Assembly: GCA_020638975.1 (NCBI GenBank)
Contig: JACKHN010000010.1
Coordinates: forward strand, 62,001 to 126,000
DNA length: 64,000 nucleotides
From: Planctomycetaceae bacterium
GTDB lineage: Bacteria; Planctomycetota; Planctomycetia; Pirellulales; Pirellulaceae
Direction: 5' to 3'
Shown here: one piece after another, positions 35,434 through 43,515 of the stretch
How the letters are laid out: each line of letters starts with the position of its first letter
How positions within the stretch are numbered: position 1 is the stretch's first letter
Position numbers and translations under genes: made by a program
Notes under the pieces: model-generated
What the model was told of the DNA's origin: nothing
Seen by the model: the letters and a program-made list of their open reading frames with translations, nothing else
Databases searched by the model: none

Positions 35434-37382
35434 TTTCTATTAACGGCTTGGACGGGAAGAGCGGGCAATTCGATCCGGTCGTCGTCGGCACCCGGCGAAT
35501 AATCGCTGATGTGTACCTTGTCTCCGCCTTGCTTCGTCCAGGCGACTTCGACTCGACCATCGCCCAGCACGATATCCTGCAGCTTGGCGCGAAGGACCCC
35601 GAGCACGGGTCGATAGCGCTCGTCGAAGGCAACGTTGTGAATCTCGTCAGGATCACTGCGCAAATCGAATAGCGTCGGTTCGATGTCTTTCAGGTCGGCC
35701 GTGACCGCCCACTTGAAATCCTTCCCTGCCGTCGCCGCAGTCATCGTGTGTCCGGCGCGCGGGCGGATCTTCATGGCGAACTTGTAGCCTTTGGTACGGA
35801 TGACAGCTCGCGGGCCGATCACCCAAGTGGGTTCGGCGATGATGTAGTCGCGTGGTGACAATGCTCCGGTCGCAGTCTTCGCCAGATCACGGCCATCGAG
35901 ATACTCGTACTCGGGCGTCGAGATATCGATCCCGGCTGCGGCGAGAAACGTCGGTGCCATGTCGACGAAGCAGGTAAAGTCCGTCACGACCTTGCCGGCG
36001 GGAAACTGCTCCTTGTCCGAGGAGATCACGATGAGCGGGTTGTGCAGATCGGTGTCGTAGTGCGAGAACTTGCTGACCATGCCGTGTTCATTCAGCCGCC
36101 AGCCATGATCGCCGCAGACATATAGGATCAGCCATGGCCGCTTCTGCTTCTCGGAAAACTCGATGAAGCCATCGACTGCGCGACCCACCAGCGAATCGCC
36201 GTAAGCGCAGAACGCATAGTAATCCGCGATCATCTGATGCTTCTCGGCATCGGTGAAGTGATCGCTTTGCGAGTTCTTGTAGAGCTTCAACAGTTGCGGC
36301 GGGAACGCGGCGAGCTCCTCCTTGGTGAACTCCGGGATTTCATACTTCAGCTTCTGAAACTTCTCGCGGATGTCGGCTGGTGGCAGCACCGGCGTGTGCG
36401 GAAACTCGAAACCAACGTAGGCGAACAACGGCTTGTCGCTCGCCGGACCATTTTGTTTTCGACCAAGCATATCGGTGTAGTGTTTGCCTGCATAAGCCGA
36501 ACGGCGTAAGCCGTCGAGCTCTTGGTGTTGTCGAGCGGATGCCCGGGGCCTTACGGCCAGCGGCTCACCGGCGTGAGCCAGGTGATCCAACAGAGCGCCG
36601 GTAAAACTTCCATCGCGCGTGCGATCGCCCGGTTGCGGGTTAACGCCACCCAGGATGCTGCCGTTTTTGTCATCGTCGCCCGGAGTGTACTCGCGGAGCA
36701 GATCAAGCCGCCGCTGGATTTCCGCACGATCATTGGGCATACCGTCTGGGTTTTCAGGCCAGATCAGCCGTGTACCGTCGGCAAAGAAAAACGTCTCGTT
36801 CTTCGGCCCCGGTTGGCCACCCGACCACTTCGTTTCCGAATTCCAATCCACCAGCCCCTTCGCGGCAAACTCTTTTCGATAACCCAAGTTGGTCTCGTAA
36901 AGCGGCGGCTCGGTGCCTCCCTTCTGATTAGCAGAATGCTGAGCGCGAATACCGAGTTTACCAACGGCCAGCGTCTGGTATCCCGCTTTGTCGCGCAGAA
37001 TCTCCGGTACCATCGGTCGCCAATGGGCTTGGCCGGTGGGGTTGTAGTACTCGAATCCATAAACGCCCGTGCGGTGCGAGTAGCGTCCGGTGTGCATCAA
37101 TGTTCGGGATGGTGCGCAACCTGGGTTCTGGTTGAACGTGTTGATGAAAGTCGTGCCCATCGTCGCCAACCGATCGATATTCGGCGAAAGTACATGCCCC
37201 AAGCTGCTATCCGATCTGCCATGACGAATCCGATTAAACGCAGCGATCGAATCGACGCGTTGGTCGTCTGTCACAATCCACAGGATGTTCGGACGATTGT
37301 CTACGGGTTCAGTATCGCCGTACAACAACGTAGCGCAGACGGACAGGATGAGGAGTGAGATTCCAAGAGTGGCTTTGTTCAT
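35430..37382 (-). CDS. type I sulfatase (FGly-dependent), signal-peptide bearing
   Basis: Hydrolyses sulfate esters, probably on an algal polysaccharide, in the periplasm or outside the cell. 650 residues from the ATG at 37382, with a signal peptide (about 1-22). RPNILWIVTDDQR gives the metal aspartates at 39-40. NPGCAPSRTLMHTGR carries Cys89 in C-x-P-S-R, to be oxidised to formylglycine. YVGFEFPHTP and YVCGDHGWRLNEHGM are further active-site segments. Residues about 272-297 are encoded by a palindromic repeat that interrupts an otherwise ordinary sequence. The stop codon lies in another copy of that repeat. The gene is flanked by DUF1552 and agarase genes on the same strand. Confidence 0.93.
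   Translation of the reverse strand: MNKATLGISLLILSVCATLLYGDTEPVDNRPNILWIVTDDQRVDSIAAFNRIRHGRSDSSLGHVLSPNIDRLATMGTTFINTFNQNPGCAPSRTLMHTGRYSHRTGVYGFEYYNPTGQAHWRPMVPEILRDKAGYQTLAVGKLGIRAQHSANQKGGTEPPLYETNLGYRKEFAAKGLVDWNSETKWSGGQPGPKNETFFFADGTRLIWPENPDGMPNDRAEIQRRLDLLREYTPGDDDKNGSILGGVNPQPGDRTRDGSFTGALLDHLAHAGEPLAVRPRASARQHQELDGLRRSAYAGKHYTDMLGRKQNGPASDKPLFAYVGFEFPHTPVLPPADIREKFQKLKYEIPEFTKEELAAFPPQLLKLYKNSQSDHFTDAEKHQMIADYYAFCAYGDSLVGRAVDGFIEFSEKQKRPWLILYVCGDHGWRLNEHGMVSKFSHYDTDLHNPLIVISSDKEQFPAGKVVTDFTCFVDMAPTFLAAAGIDISTPEYEYLDGRDLAKTATGALSPRDYIIAEPTWVIGPRAVIRTKGYKFAMKIRPRAGHTMTAATAGKDFKWAVTADLKDIEPTLFDLRSDPDEIHNVAFDERYRPVLGVLRAKLQDIVLGDGRVEVAWTKQGGDKVHISDYSPGADDDRIELPALPVQAVNRK
36492..36568. 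repeat. GTGAGCCG palindrome inserted in frame in the sulfatase gene
   Basis: On the minus strand the arm at 36568-36541 matches the arm at 35351-35378 at 27 of 28 positions. An imperfect partner arm lies at 36492-36519 (ATAAGCCG, CGTAAG). The 77 bases keep the reading frame open and add about 26 residues (EPLAVRPRASARQHQELDG and following) that lack sulfatase character. Confidence 0.7.
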
Positions 37383-37429
37383 GCGTGTTTCCGTCTGACT
37401 TGATTCGAAATGTTCGAATGCACAATGTG

Positions 37430-38749
37430 CTACGCGGCAAACAGCTCGTCGATGACGCCGCGTGAATCGCCGAACTGTTCGGCCTCGATGCCGGACCCTT
37501 TGAGGAGACTCAGCCACAGGTTGCAGAGCGGAGTCTTGCGGTCGTCCATCACCAGATGACGACCGTGCTGGATACCAGCTCCGCCACCGGCGACGATCGT
37601 GGGACAGTTAGTGAGACTGTGTTTCGTGCGGATATTGCTGCCGAACGCGATGGTGGCATTGTCGAACAGTGTCGACCCGTCTGCCGATTTGGACGCCTTC
37701 AGCTTGTCCATGAAGTCGGACAGCAAGATCGCATGATGTCGGTCGCGAAGTTCGGAAACTTCCTGCCGGTCTCCTTCCGCGTAGTGGCTCATGTTGTGCG
37801 CGCTCATATTGGCGCCGAGGCTCGCGAGCATCGTGTCGCCCGGCATGCGATACGTGAAAACACGCGACGCGTCGACCTGCATGGCCGCGACCATCAGGTC
37901 GTACATGATCCGCATCTCTTCGACGCCTTCGAGGGATTCCGCGGGTTCCCTGATCGGGTTCTGCGGTTTCTTCTTTTCGACTCCCATCCACTTCTCTTCC
38001 TTGGCCAATCGCACTTCAATTTCGCGGACCGACTGGAAGTATTCGTCGAGTTTGTCGGAGTCGGTCTTATTGATTCGTCGCTGGACCGATTTCGCATCGG
38101 TCAGCACCACGTCCAGAACACTGCGCTGCTCGGCAAGTTGCTGCTGTCGAACGGCCAGCGGTGCCGAGTCATCGGAGAACAGCCGGTGGTAGGCGACAAC
38201 CGGCAATTGCCATGAAGCAACAGGTTTCCCCTGTCGATTCCAGGCGAGCGACAGACCGGGACCATGACCATCGCTGGCATTTCCGAGATTGCTACCGCTC
38301 AGCTGGATCGAAGTGAAGCGAGTTTCGCGACCCAGTTGTTCCGCTGCGACCTGATCCACGGAGATCGTGTTGTGGAAACTCTGCCCTGCAACGGCGTAGC
38401 GATTCGCCCCCGTCAGCCAGAATGTGCTGCCAAAGTGCCCATCGACCGTGTACTGGTGATAGAGGTTCTGAATGATCGTGAGATCATTCTTGTGCTTAGC
38501 GAGCGGCGTCAGCACCTTTGGCATGTCGTACTTCTCACCGATCTGTGACGGATCGGGGTACCACGATTCCTCAGTCACTCCAAAGCCCATCCCCAGAAAG
38601 ACCATTCGCTTTGGTGCCGGTGTCACGGTCTGAACGGCCGCAGAAAGTGGTCGCTGCATGCCGAGCGATTCGAGCAATGGCAGAGCCAGCAGAGTTCCGC
38701 CGGCTTTGATAAAGGCGCGACGGGTTTGGGTATGTTGCGCGGTAGTCAT
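37430..38749 (-). CDS. DUF1552 family protein with Tat signal
   Basis: A 439-residue protein of a planctomycete/myxobacterial family usually paired with a DUF1592 gene, as here. The N-terminus TRRAFIKAGGTLLALPLL is a twin-arginine signal, so it is probably exported folded. Family features include KRMVFLGMGFGVTEESWYP, GHFGSTFWLTGA, ISVDQVAAEQLG and TIAFGSNIRTKHSLTNCP, with a GGGAGIQHGRHL loop. The role is unknown; it is sometimes likened to metal-dependent phosphatase/sulfatase folds. AGGA lies 7 bases before the ATG. It follows DUF1592 by 38 bases and precedes the sulfatase gene by 47 bases. Confidence 0.9.
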   Translation of the reverse strand: MTTAQHTQTRRAFIKAGGTLLALPLLESLGMQRPLSAAVQTVTPAPKRMVFLGMGFGVTEESWYPDPSQIGEKYDMPKVLTPLAKHKNDLTIIQNLYHQYTVDGHFGSTFWLTGANRYAVAGQSFHNTISVDQVAAEQLGRETRFTSIQLSGSNLGNASDGHGPGLSLAWNRQGKPVASWQLPVVAYHRLFSDDSAPLAVRQQQLAEQRSVLDVVLTDAKSVQRRINKTDSDKLDEYFQSVREIEVRLAKEEKWMGVEKKKPQNPIREPAESLEGVEEMRIMYDLMVAAMQVDASRVFTYRMPGDTMLASLGANMSAHNMSHYAEGDRQEVSELRDRHHAILLSDFMDKLKASKSADGSTLFDNATIAFGSNIRTKHSLTNCPTIVAGGGAGIQHGRHLVMDDRKTPLCNLWLSLLKGSGIEAEQFGDSRGVIDELFAA

Positions 38750-38787
38750 GAAGCTTCCTTTTTGTGAATGTTCGTGATCGTTTTGTG

Positions 38788-41334
38788 CTATTTTGATTGG
38801 AATGGTTTCGATTGAACGAGCGCGTGAATGAACTGGCTCAATTCATAGTCGTGTTCCCTGGCTTGTTTGACGATCTCGTCAGCAAATTCCTGATCAGTAA
38901 AGCCAAAGGGGCGTCCGAGACCGTATTCGATAAGTGATTCAGTTAAGCCGCGGGCGAAGTCATCGGTGCGCGATGCGATGACGTCGCGCAGGCTGGTGTA
39001 ATCCGTGAAGCGAGTTCCGTCAGCCAGTTGGCCGCCTGGTTCGATCGCAAACGTCGTCACGTCCTTCTTGCGTCTGCCCGTGCGAACCAGCTCTCGCTCG
39101 CGCCACAGCCCGGCGGCATCGAAGTTCTCCAGGCCAAAGCCAATCGGGTCGATTTTCCGATGGCACTGGGCGCACTGCGGTTCCTGCTGGTGGGCCAGTT
39201 GAAGCTGCCGGGACGAAAACACCTCGCCCTCGAACCGGCTGACCTGCGGGACATTCGGGGGCGCTGGCGGAGGTGGATCATGCAACAGATGACGCAGCAC
39301 CCAGGCGCCTCGTTCCACCGGTGATGTCCGCAGACCATCAGAACCCATCGCGAGCACGGCAGCGGTGCCGAGCAGGCCGCCGCGAGGCGATTCTGCGGAC
39401 AGCCTCACTTTGCGGAAGGCTTGACCTTCGACACCGGAAAGTCCGTAGTAATCTGCCAGCACATCGTTCACAACGATGAAGTCCGACTTGAGCAGCGTGG
39501 CGAGCGGAAGTTTCTCGTCAAGCATCGTGTGAATGGTCTGATACACCTCTTCGCGAGCGCTCTCACGTGCCGCGTTGTCGAAGTCGGGATAGTCCCGCGC
39601 TGTGAATTCGAACATGCCGAGCCGGGCCAGTCCCAGCCATTGATGCACGAACCCGCGGACAAAGCGATCACTGCGGGAATCTTCGAGCAGCCGCGAAGTC
39701 TGTTGCCGCAAGACGTCCGGCTCCGAGAGCCTGCCTTCGTTGGCCAGCGACAGGAGTTCGTCATCCGGCGGAGCACTCCACAGAAAGTACGACAGCCGCA
39801 CGGCGAGTTCCAGTTCGGTCAATGATTCATCGCCGCCGGACGACTCGACCATGTATAAGAAGCCGGGCGAGGAAAGGACAATTCCCAGCGGCTCGATCAA
39901 TGCATCTTGCAGAGTGAGGCCTTCGGCACGTTTCGCGTTGTATCGGGCCACGAGTTTGTCCACATACTCCGATGACGGCCGCTCCGTGCGAAAGGCTCTT
40001 GTGGCAAACCGCGTGATGACTTCCCGAGCATAGCGATCTTCGCTCCAGTCTGCAGGTCGATCGAAGAGCACAAGCTTCGCGGCTTCGGGCCACTGCCCCT
40101 GCTGTGGCGGATAGTCCACTTCCACCCAGTCGACCCACAAACCTGGCGGCGTGCCAATCGGATTCGTTTCGCGATGCTGCGCCCACAGATTCTTGTCACC
40201 TCGCCCCTGATGCGTTCGCTGATGAACGTAGAACTGAACTCGCTCGCCGGCAGGCGCGAAGACGTCGAATTCGATGATCTCCGGCTGCTCGAGCGTGCCT
40301 TTCACCTTGCGCCATCCAATTTCCGTGGTGTAGCCGCCCGTCCAGGACCGCATCGTGAATTCGAGGTACTGATAGCGTGGGTCAACGCCTGCATAGGCTC
40401 CGGCACGAACGCGTAAGCGCAATGTCATGCCAGGACCACCATCGACAATTCGCGTCTGAACTTTTGAAACGCCCGTCTTGATTCGGCTGATCAGCGTCGC
40501 CCCATGCTTCGTTTCCGGTCGGCCGAGATAGTCTACAAGCTGCGGCATATACGTGGCCGTGGCGCGAAGCTGTTTGCGGGCTTGCCCTTCGTCGAGAAAG
40601 CCGAACTCTGTCGCCGGTTTTCCTTGTTGCGCGAGATAGGCTTCGGCCCGTTTCTCTGTGTCGTGCAGTTCGGCAAGGAGTTCGGAGTAGAGTTGGGTGT
40701 ATTTTTCTTCCGGTTCGATCCGTTCCGTTCGCCCCTTCCGCGGCTCTTCCGGATGCAAGGCCAGGTTAAGCGTATCACGGGCGACGGCCAGATACTGCTC
40801 CAGTTGATCGCTGGAAAAAAAGAGCGACGCACCGGCGGTGTCAAAACCCGCACTGGCCTGGTCGTCAGGAAGGGACGACACATTCGGTCGAACGCCAAGC
40901 AATGCTTCGACCGTGTTCTGATACTCGCGGCGGTTCAGCCGCCGCATCGTGATGACCCCGTCGCTGTCACTGAGAATTCGTCGGGCGACGACCATCTGCG
41001 TCGACAGGTCTTCCAGGAAAGTAAGCTTCTCCGCATTGGATATCGGCTCGGCGTCTTCCGGCGGCATCTCGCCAGAGTTGATCGCGTTCAGAATCTTCGC
41101 CCAGAGTTCCGCGGTCGGGATATCCCGACTGATCTGAAACGAAATCGTCTCCAGATCGACGCTGCCTTCCTTCGTGTCTGAGCTGTGACAGTCGAGGCAG
41201 TATTTCTTGAAGACGGCCTGATGTTTTTCAGGCATCACTGCTCGGACGTTCGATGGCGGAGTCTGGGCGAAGGCCGGTTGGCAGCAGAGGGCCAGAGCAA
41301 ACAGTCCGAGAACGTATTTGTTATTTAGTTGCAT
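38788..41334 (-). CDS. DUF1592 family c-type-cytochrome-like exported protein
   Basis: About 848 residues from the ATG at 41334, with signal peptide (VLGLFALALCCQPAFAQ). The planctomycete multi-DUF layout (DUF1587, 1595, 1592, 1588, 1585) can be followed: KKYCLDCHSSD (CxxCH haem site) near residue 45, RRLNRREYQNTVEALLGV, FATRAFRTERPSS, RLSYFLWSAPPDDELLSLA, then QCHRKIDPIGFGLENFDA (second CxxCH in CAQCH) and ALVQSKPFQSK at the end. It probably binds haem c and transfers electrons outside the cytoplasm; the partner is likely the adjacent DUF1552 protein. It starts 40 bases after the FecR gene. Confidence 0.9.
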   Translation of the reverse strand: MQLNNKYVLGLFALALCCQPAFAQTPPSNVRAVMPEKHQAVFKKYCLDCHSSDTKEGSVDLETISFQISRDIPTAELWAKILNAINSGEMPPEDAEPISNAEKLTFLEDLSTQMVVARRILSDSDGVITMRRLNRREYQNTVEALLGVRPNVSSLPDDQASAGFDTAGASLFFSSDQLEQYLAVARDTLNLALHPEEPRKGRTERIEPEEKYTQLYSELLAELHDTEKRAEAYLAQQGKPATEFGFLDEGQARKQLRATATYMPQLVDYLGRPETKHGATLISRIKTGVSKVQTRIVDGGPGMTLRLRVRAGAYAGVDPRYQYLEFTMRSWTGGYTTEIGWRKVKGTLEQPEIIEFDVFAPAGERVQFYVHQRTHQGRGDKNLWAQHRETNPIGTPPGLWVDWVEVDYPPQQGQWPEAAKLVLFDRPADWSEDRYAREVITRFATRAFRTERPSSEYVDKLVARYNAKRAEGLTLQDALIEPLGIVLSSPGFLYMVESSGGDESLTELELAVRLSYFLWSAPPDDELLSLANEGRLSEPDVLRQQTSRLLEDSRSDRFVRGFVHQWLGLARLGMFEFTARDYPDFDNAARESAREEVYQTIHTMLDEKLPLATLLKSDFIVVNDVLADYYGLSGVEGQAFRKVRLSAESPRGGLLGTAAVLAMGSDGLRTSPVERGAWVLRHLLHDPPPPAPPNVPQVSRFEGEVFSSRQLQLAHQQEPQCAQCHRKIDPIGFGLENFDAAGLWRERELVRTGRRKKDVTTFAIEPGGQLADGTRFTDYTSLRDVIASRTDDFARGLTESLIEYGLGRPFGFTDQEFADEIVKQAREHDYELSQFIHALVQSKPFQSK

Positions 41335-41374
41335 CGTTATTCCATTACGTTGTGTGCGGGCTGGCATTTCCGGC

Positions 41375-42715
41375 TCATGGTGTCGCTTTTAGTGTGAACT
41401 CGAGCAGGGGACCCACCGCCTCGGGATGAGAGTCGCTGGCGAACGCATGAGCCAGGCCCGGTCCTTCGCCATGGATCTGCGTCGTCTCGCGAACAAGGAT
41501 CAACGTCACGGGACCGCCTTGATTCGCTCGGAGGAACTTCAGAAGTTCATCATTCTGAATGCCGAAACTTCCACGTTGCTGACTGCGGGGAATCTCGAAG
41601 GTTCCGAGCAGGACGCCATCCTCCGGGCCTGGCGACTCTTCCCACAGACTGTCAATTGTCCAGTCCGCCTTCGCCCGTTCCACGAGGCCGTAAATGCCGA
41701 AGCGATTGATCTCGGGCAGGCGGGAAGCAAAGCCCCGGCTGCTGGGCACCAGATTGAGTCGCAGCCGGGCCGAATCGACCTCACTCAAATTCACGGTCGA
41801 CATATCAAATGAGAAGAAGGAACGAAAATCCCACTCTCCCTTATTCGTGCGTTTTACTAACAGCACATCCGGATCAATGTACTTCCGCCTGTTATGGCGA
41901 ACGGCCGATGCCGTTCGCCCGTTTGTTCCGACACGGATGATGCCGCGGGGAGTCCCGCCGATGGCCTCCATCGCACGCGAATCAGTTACCACGAGTGCCT
42001 GATCTGTCACGGTCGCTGACTTCCCCTGTCCATTGAGACGCACTTCATCTCCAGTCTTCGGATGATGCACGGAGATCTCACCTTCGATGATTTCGAACCT
42101 GGACTGACTCTGTTGCCGGTCCACGTTCACGGCGAACTGAGTGCCGTAATCGATGGCATATCCGTCAGGCGTTTCGACCACGAAACCGATGGCCGATTCC
42201 GGCACGTCAATCATCGCTGCACCGGCCAGCAGTCTGGTTCGCATCGGTGTAAAGAGTTCCAGCTCGGCAGGTGCTTCGAGCACGACTTTTGCGCCAGAGT
42301 CGAAGCAGATCGTGGCGACACCCGATTTGAGTACGAGAATTCCAGGCTCTAGTTTCGACCCCGGCGTTGTCGGGAGCGAGCTTTCCCAGGCCGCGTTCTC
42401 ACTCGACACCAACGTCGCAATCGAATCCTGTTGGAAGAGCGAAGAGCCAAATGCAAGTACCATGACGACAGCTGCCGCAACACTCAACCAAACGACTCGA
42501 CGAGACCATGCTTCGAGACTGGCTCGAGACTGCCTCTGCACTGGCTCAGCCGCACGTTCCATCGCAATTTCGCGCAGGCCTGCATCCGTAACCGCGCCGA
42601 GTACGAATTCTCGTCGTAAATCCGGGTCGTCCGCCAACAAGCGATCGAGTTCCGCGACTTCATCTTCACTGATGTCGCCGACGAGATAACGCTGGATCAA
42701 CGATTTAGGAACCAT
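41375..42715 (-). CDS. FecR-like anti-sigma factor with a C-terminal beta domain
   Basis: A 446-residue single-pass membrane protein. Residues 1-70 are a cytoplasmic anti-sigma-like part (LIQRYLVGDISEDEVAELDRL), 74-94 form the membrane helix (VVWLSVAAAVVMVLAFG), and about 101-232 the FecR domain (VLKSGVATICFDSGAKVVLE and YAIDYGTQFAVNV). The remaining 160 residues (about 280-446) resemble a DNRLRE/CBM96-like beta-sandwich (KGEWDFRSFFSFDMSTV, then DSARLRLNLV), a fold used to bind polysaccharide or sit on surface proteins. The start lies 1 base after the sigma factor stop, so the two are translationally coupled. It probably holds the sigma factor inactive until an outside signal arrives. Confidence 0.85.
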   Translation of the reverse strand: MVPKSLIQRYLVGDISEDEVAELDRLLADDPDLRREFVLGAVTDAGLREIAMERAAEPVQRQSRASLEAWSRRVVWLSVAAAVVMVLAFGSSLFQQDSIATLVSSENAAWESSLPTTPGSKLEPGILVLKSGVATICFDSGAKVVLEAPAELELFTPMRTRLLAGAAMIDVPESAIGFVVETPDGYAIDYGTQFAVNVDRQQSQSRFEIIEGEISVHHPKTGDEVRLNGQGKSATVTDQALVVTDSRAMEAIGGTPRGIIRVGTNGRTASAVRHNRRKYIDPDVLLVKRTNKGEWDFRSFFSFDMSTVNLSEVDSARLRLNLVPSSRGFASRLPEINRFGIYGLVERAKADWTIDSLWEESPGPEDGVLLGTFEIPRSQQRGSFGIQNDELLKFLRANQGGPVTLILVRETTQIHGEGPGLAHAFASDSHPEAVGPLLEFTLKATP

Positions 42716-42716
42716 A

Positions 42717-43262
42717 TCAAGACACCTCTGGTTGAAGCCGTCCGCGAATGCATGTTGCGAGCTTGTCCCGCAGCCGCCCCAGCAACTTGTAGAGAGCGTT
42801 CACCGACTTGCCGCACTGTTCGGCGATCTGTTTTACCCGACCGTCACCGGCATACGGAGCCAACAGGAGTTCCTGATGCGCTTTCGAGAACTGAGTCAAG
42901 CAAGCATCCAAAGCTCGCTGGACGTTGGCCGCATCCTCGCTGCTCATGGCCTCGGCTTCATCGGCCAGCAGTCTTAGAACTTCATCACTGAGGACATGAC
43001 GATCGCGCCGCGCCGCCGCGACTGCGGAAAGACACTTGAAACGCATAATCACTTTTGCCCAAGGCAGAAATCCGTCCTCGTCGCGCAACTGCCCAAGCTT
43101 CTCCCACATCGTGACGCTGGCTTCCTGTAGGGCGTCGTCCACGGAATTCCAGTCCGGTAGAATCGACCGCGCAAATGCGCGGAGAGCGGGCTCATGCTGC
43201 ACAAAAAGCCGCATGAATTCGCCTTCGGAGAGGCCTCGCCTGGAGTCGTGTGAGTCTGTCAT
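42717..43262 (-). CDS. ECF-type RNA polymerase sigma factor
   Basis: A 181-residue sigma factor with region 2 (FVQHEPALRAFARSILPDW, then DDALQEASVTMWEKLGQL) and region 4 (LLAPYAGDGRVKQIAEQCG, then VNALYKLLGRLRDKLATCI), no sigma-3 domain. It belongs to the planctomycete/verrucomicrobial group paired with FecR-like regulators. The ATG at 43262 is preferred to an in-frame GTG at 43268. It is first in the run that includes FecR, DUF1592, DUF1552, a sulfatase and the agarase-like gene. It probably transcribes that unit, including itself. No -35/-10 consensus could be assigned in 43263-43515. Confidence 0.9.
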   Translation of the reverse strand: MTDSHDSRRGLSEGEFMRLFVQHEPALRAFARSILPDWNSVDDALQEASVTMWEKLGQLRDEDGFLPWAKVIMRFKCLSAVAAARRDRHVLSDEVLRLLADEAEAMSSEDAANVQRALDACLTQFSKAHQELLLAPYAGDGRVKQIAEQCGKSVNALYKLLGRLRDKLATCIRGRLQPEVS

Positions 43263-43515
43263 GCACACCTATTCGAGAAGCGAAGTCAACCTGCCGTTCT
43301 TTTTCGGAAAAATGCCTGAGTCAAAGAATCGCCTCGTTTCCTGGCCGATAACCTGTGCACCGCCGACTCTGCGCCAAAGTCGCGATTAATCAGTCTCCCG
43401 CGTGCTTTGACATATAGGCGTCAACTGCTCCTGAGTCACCTCATGGACGCCCTTTCAAATGGCATTGGGGACAGCGACTTGATGACCGATTCAAATGTTC
43501 CCGGCGGAATTAGAG

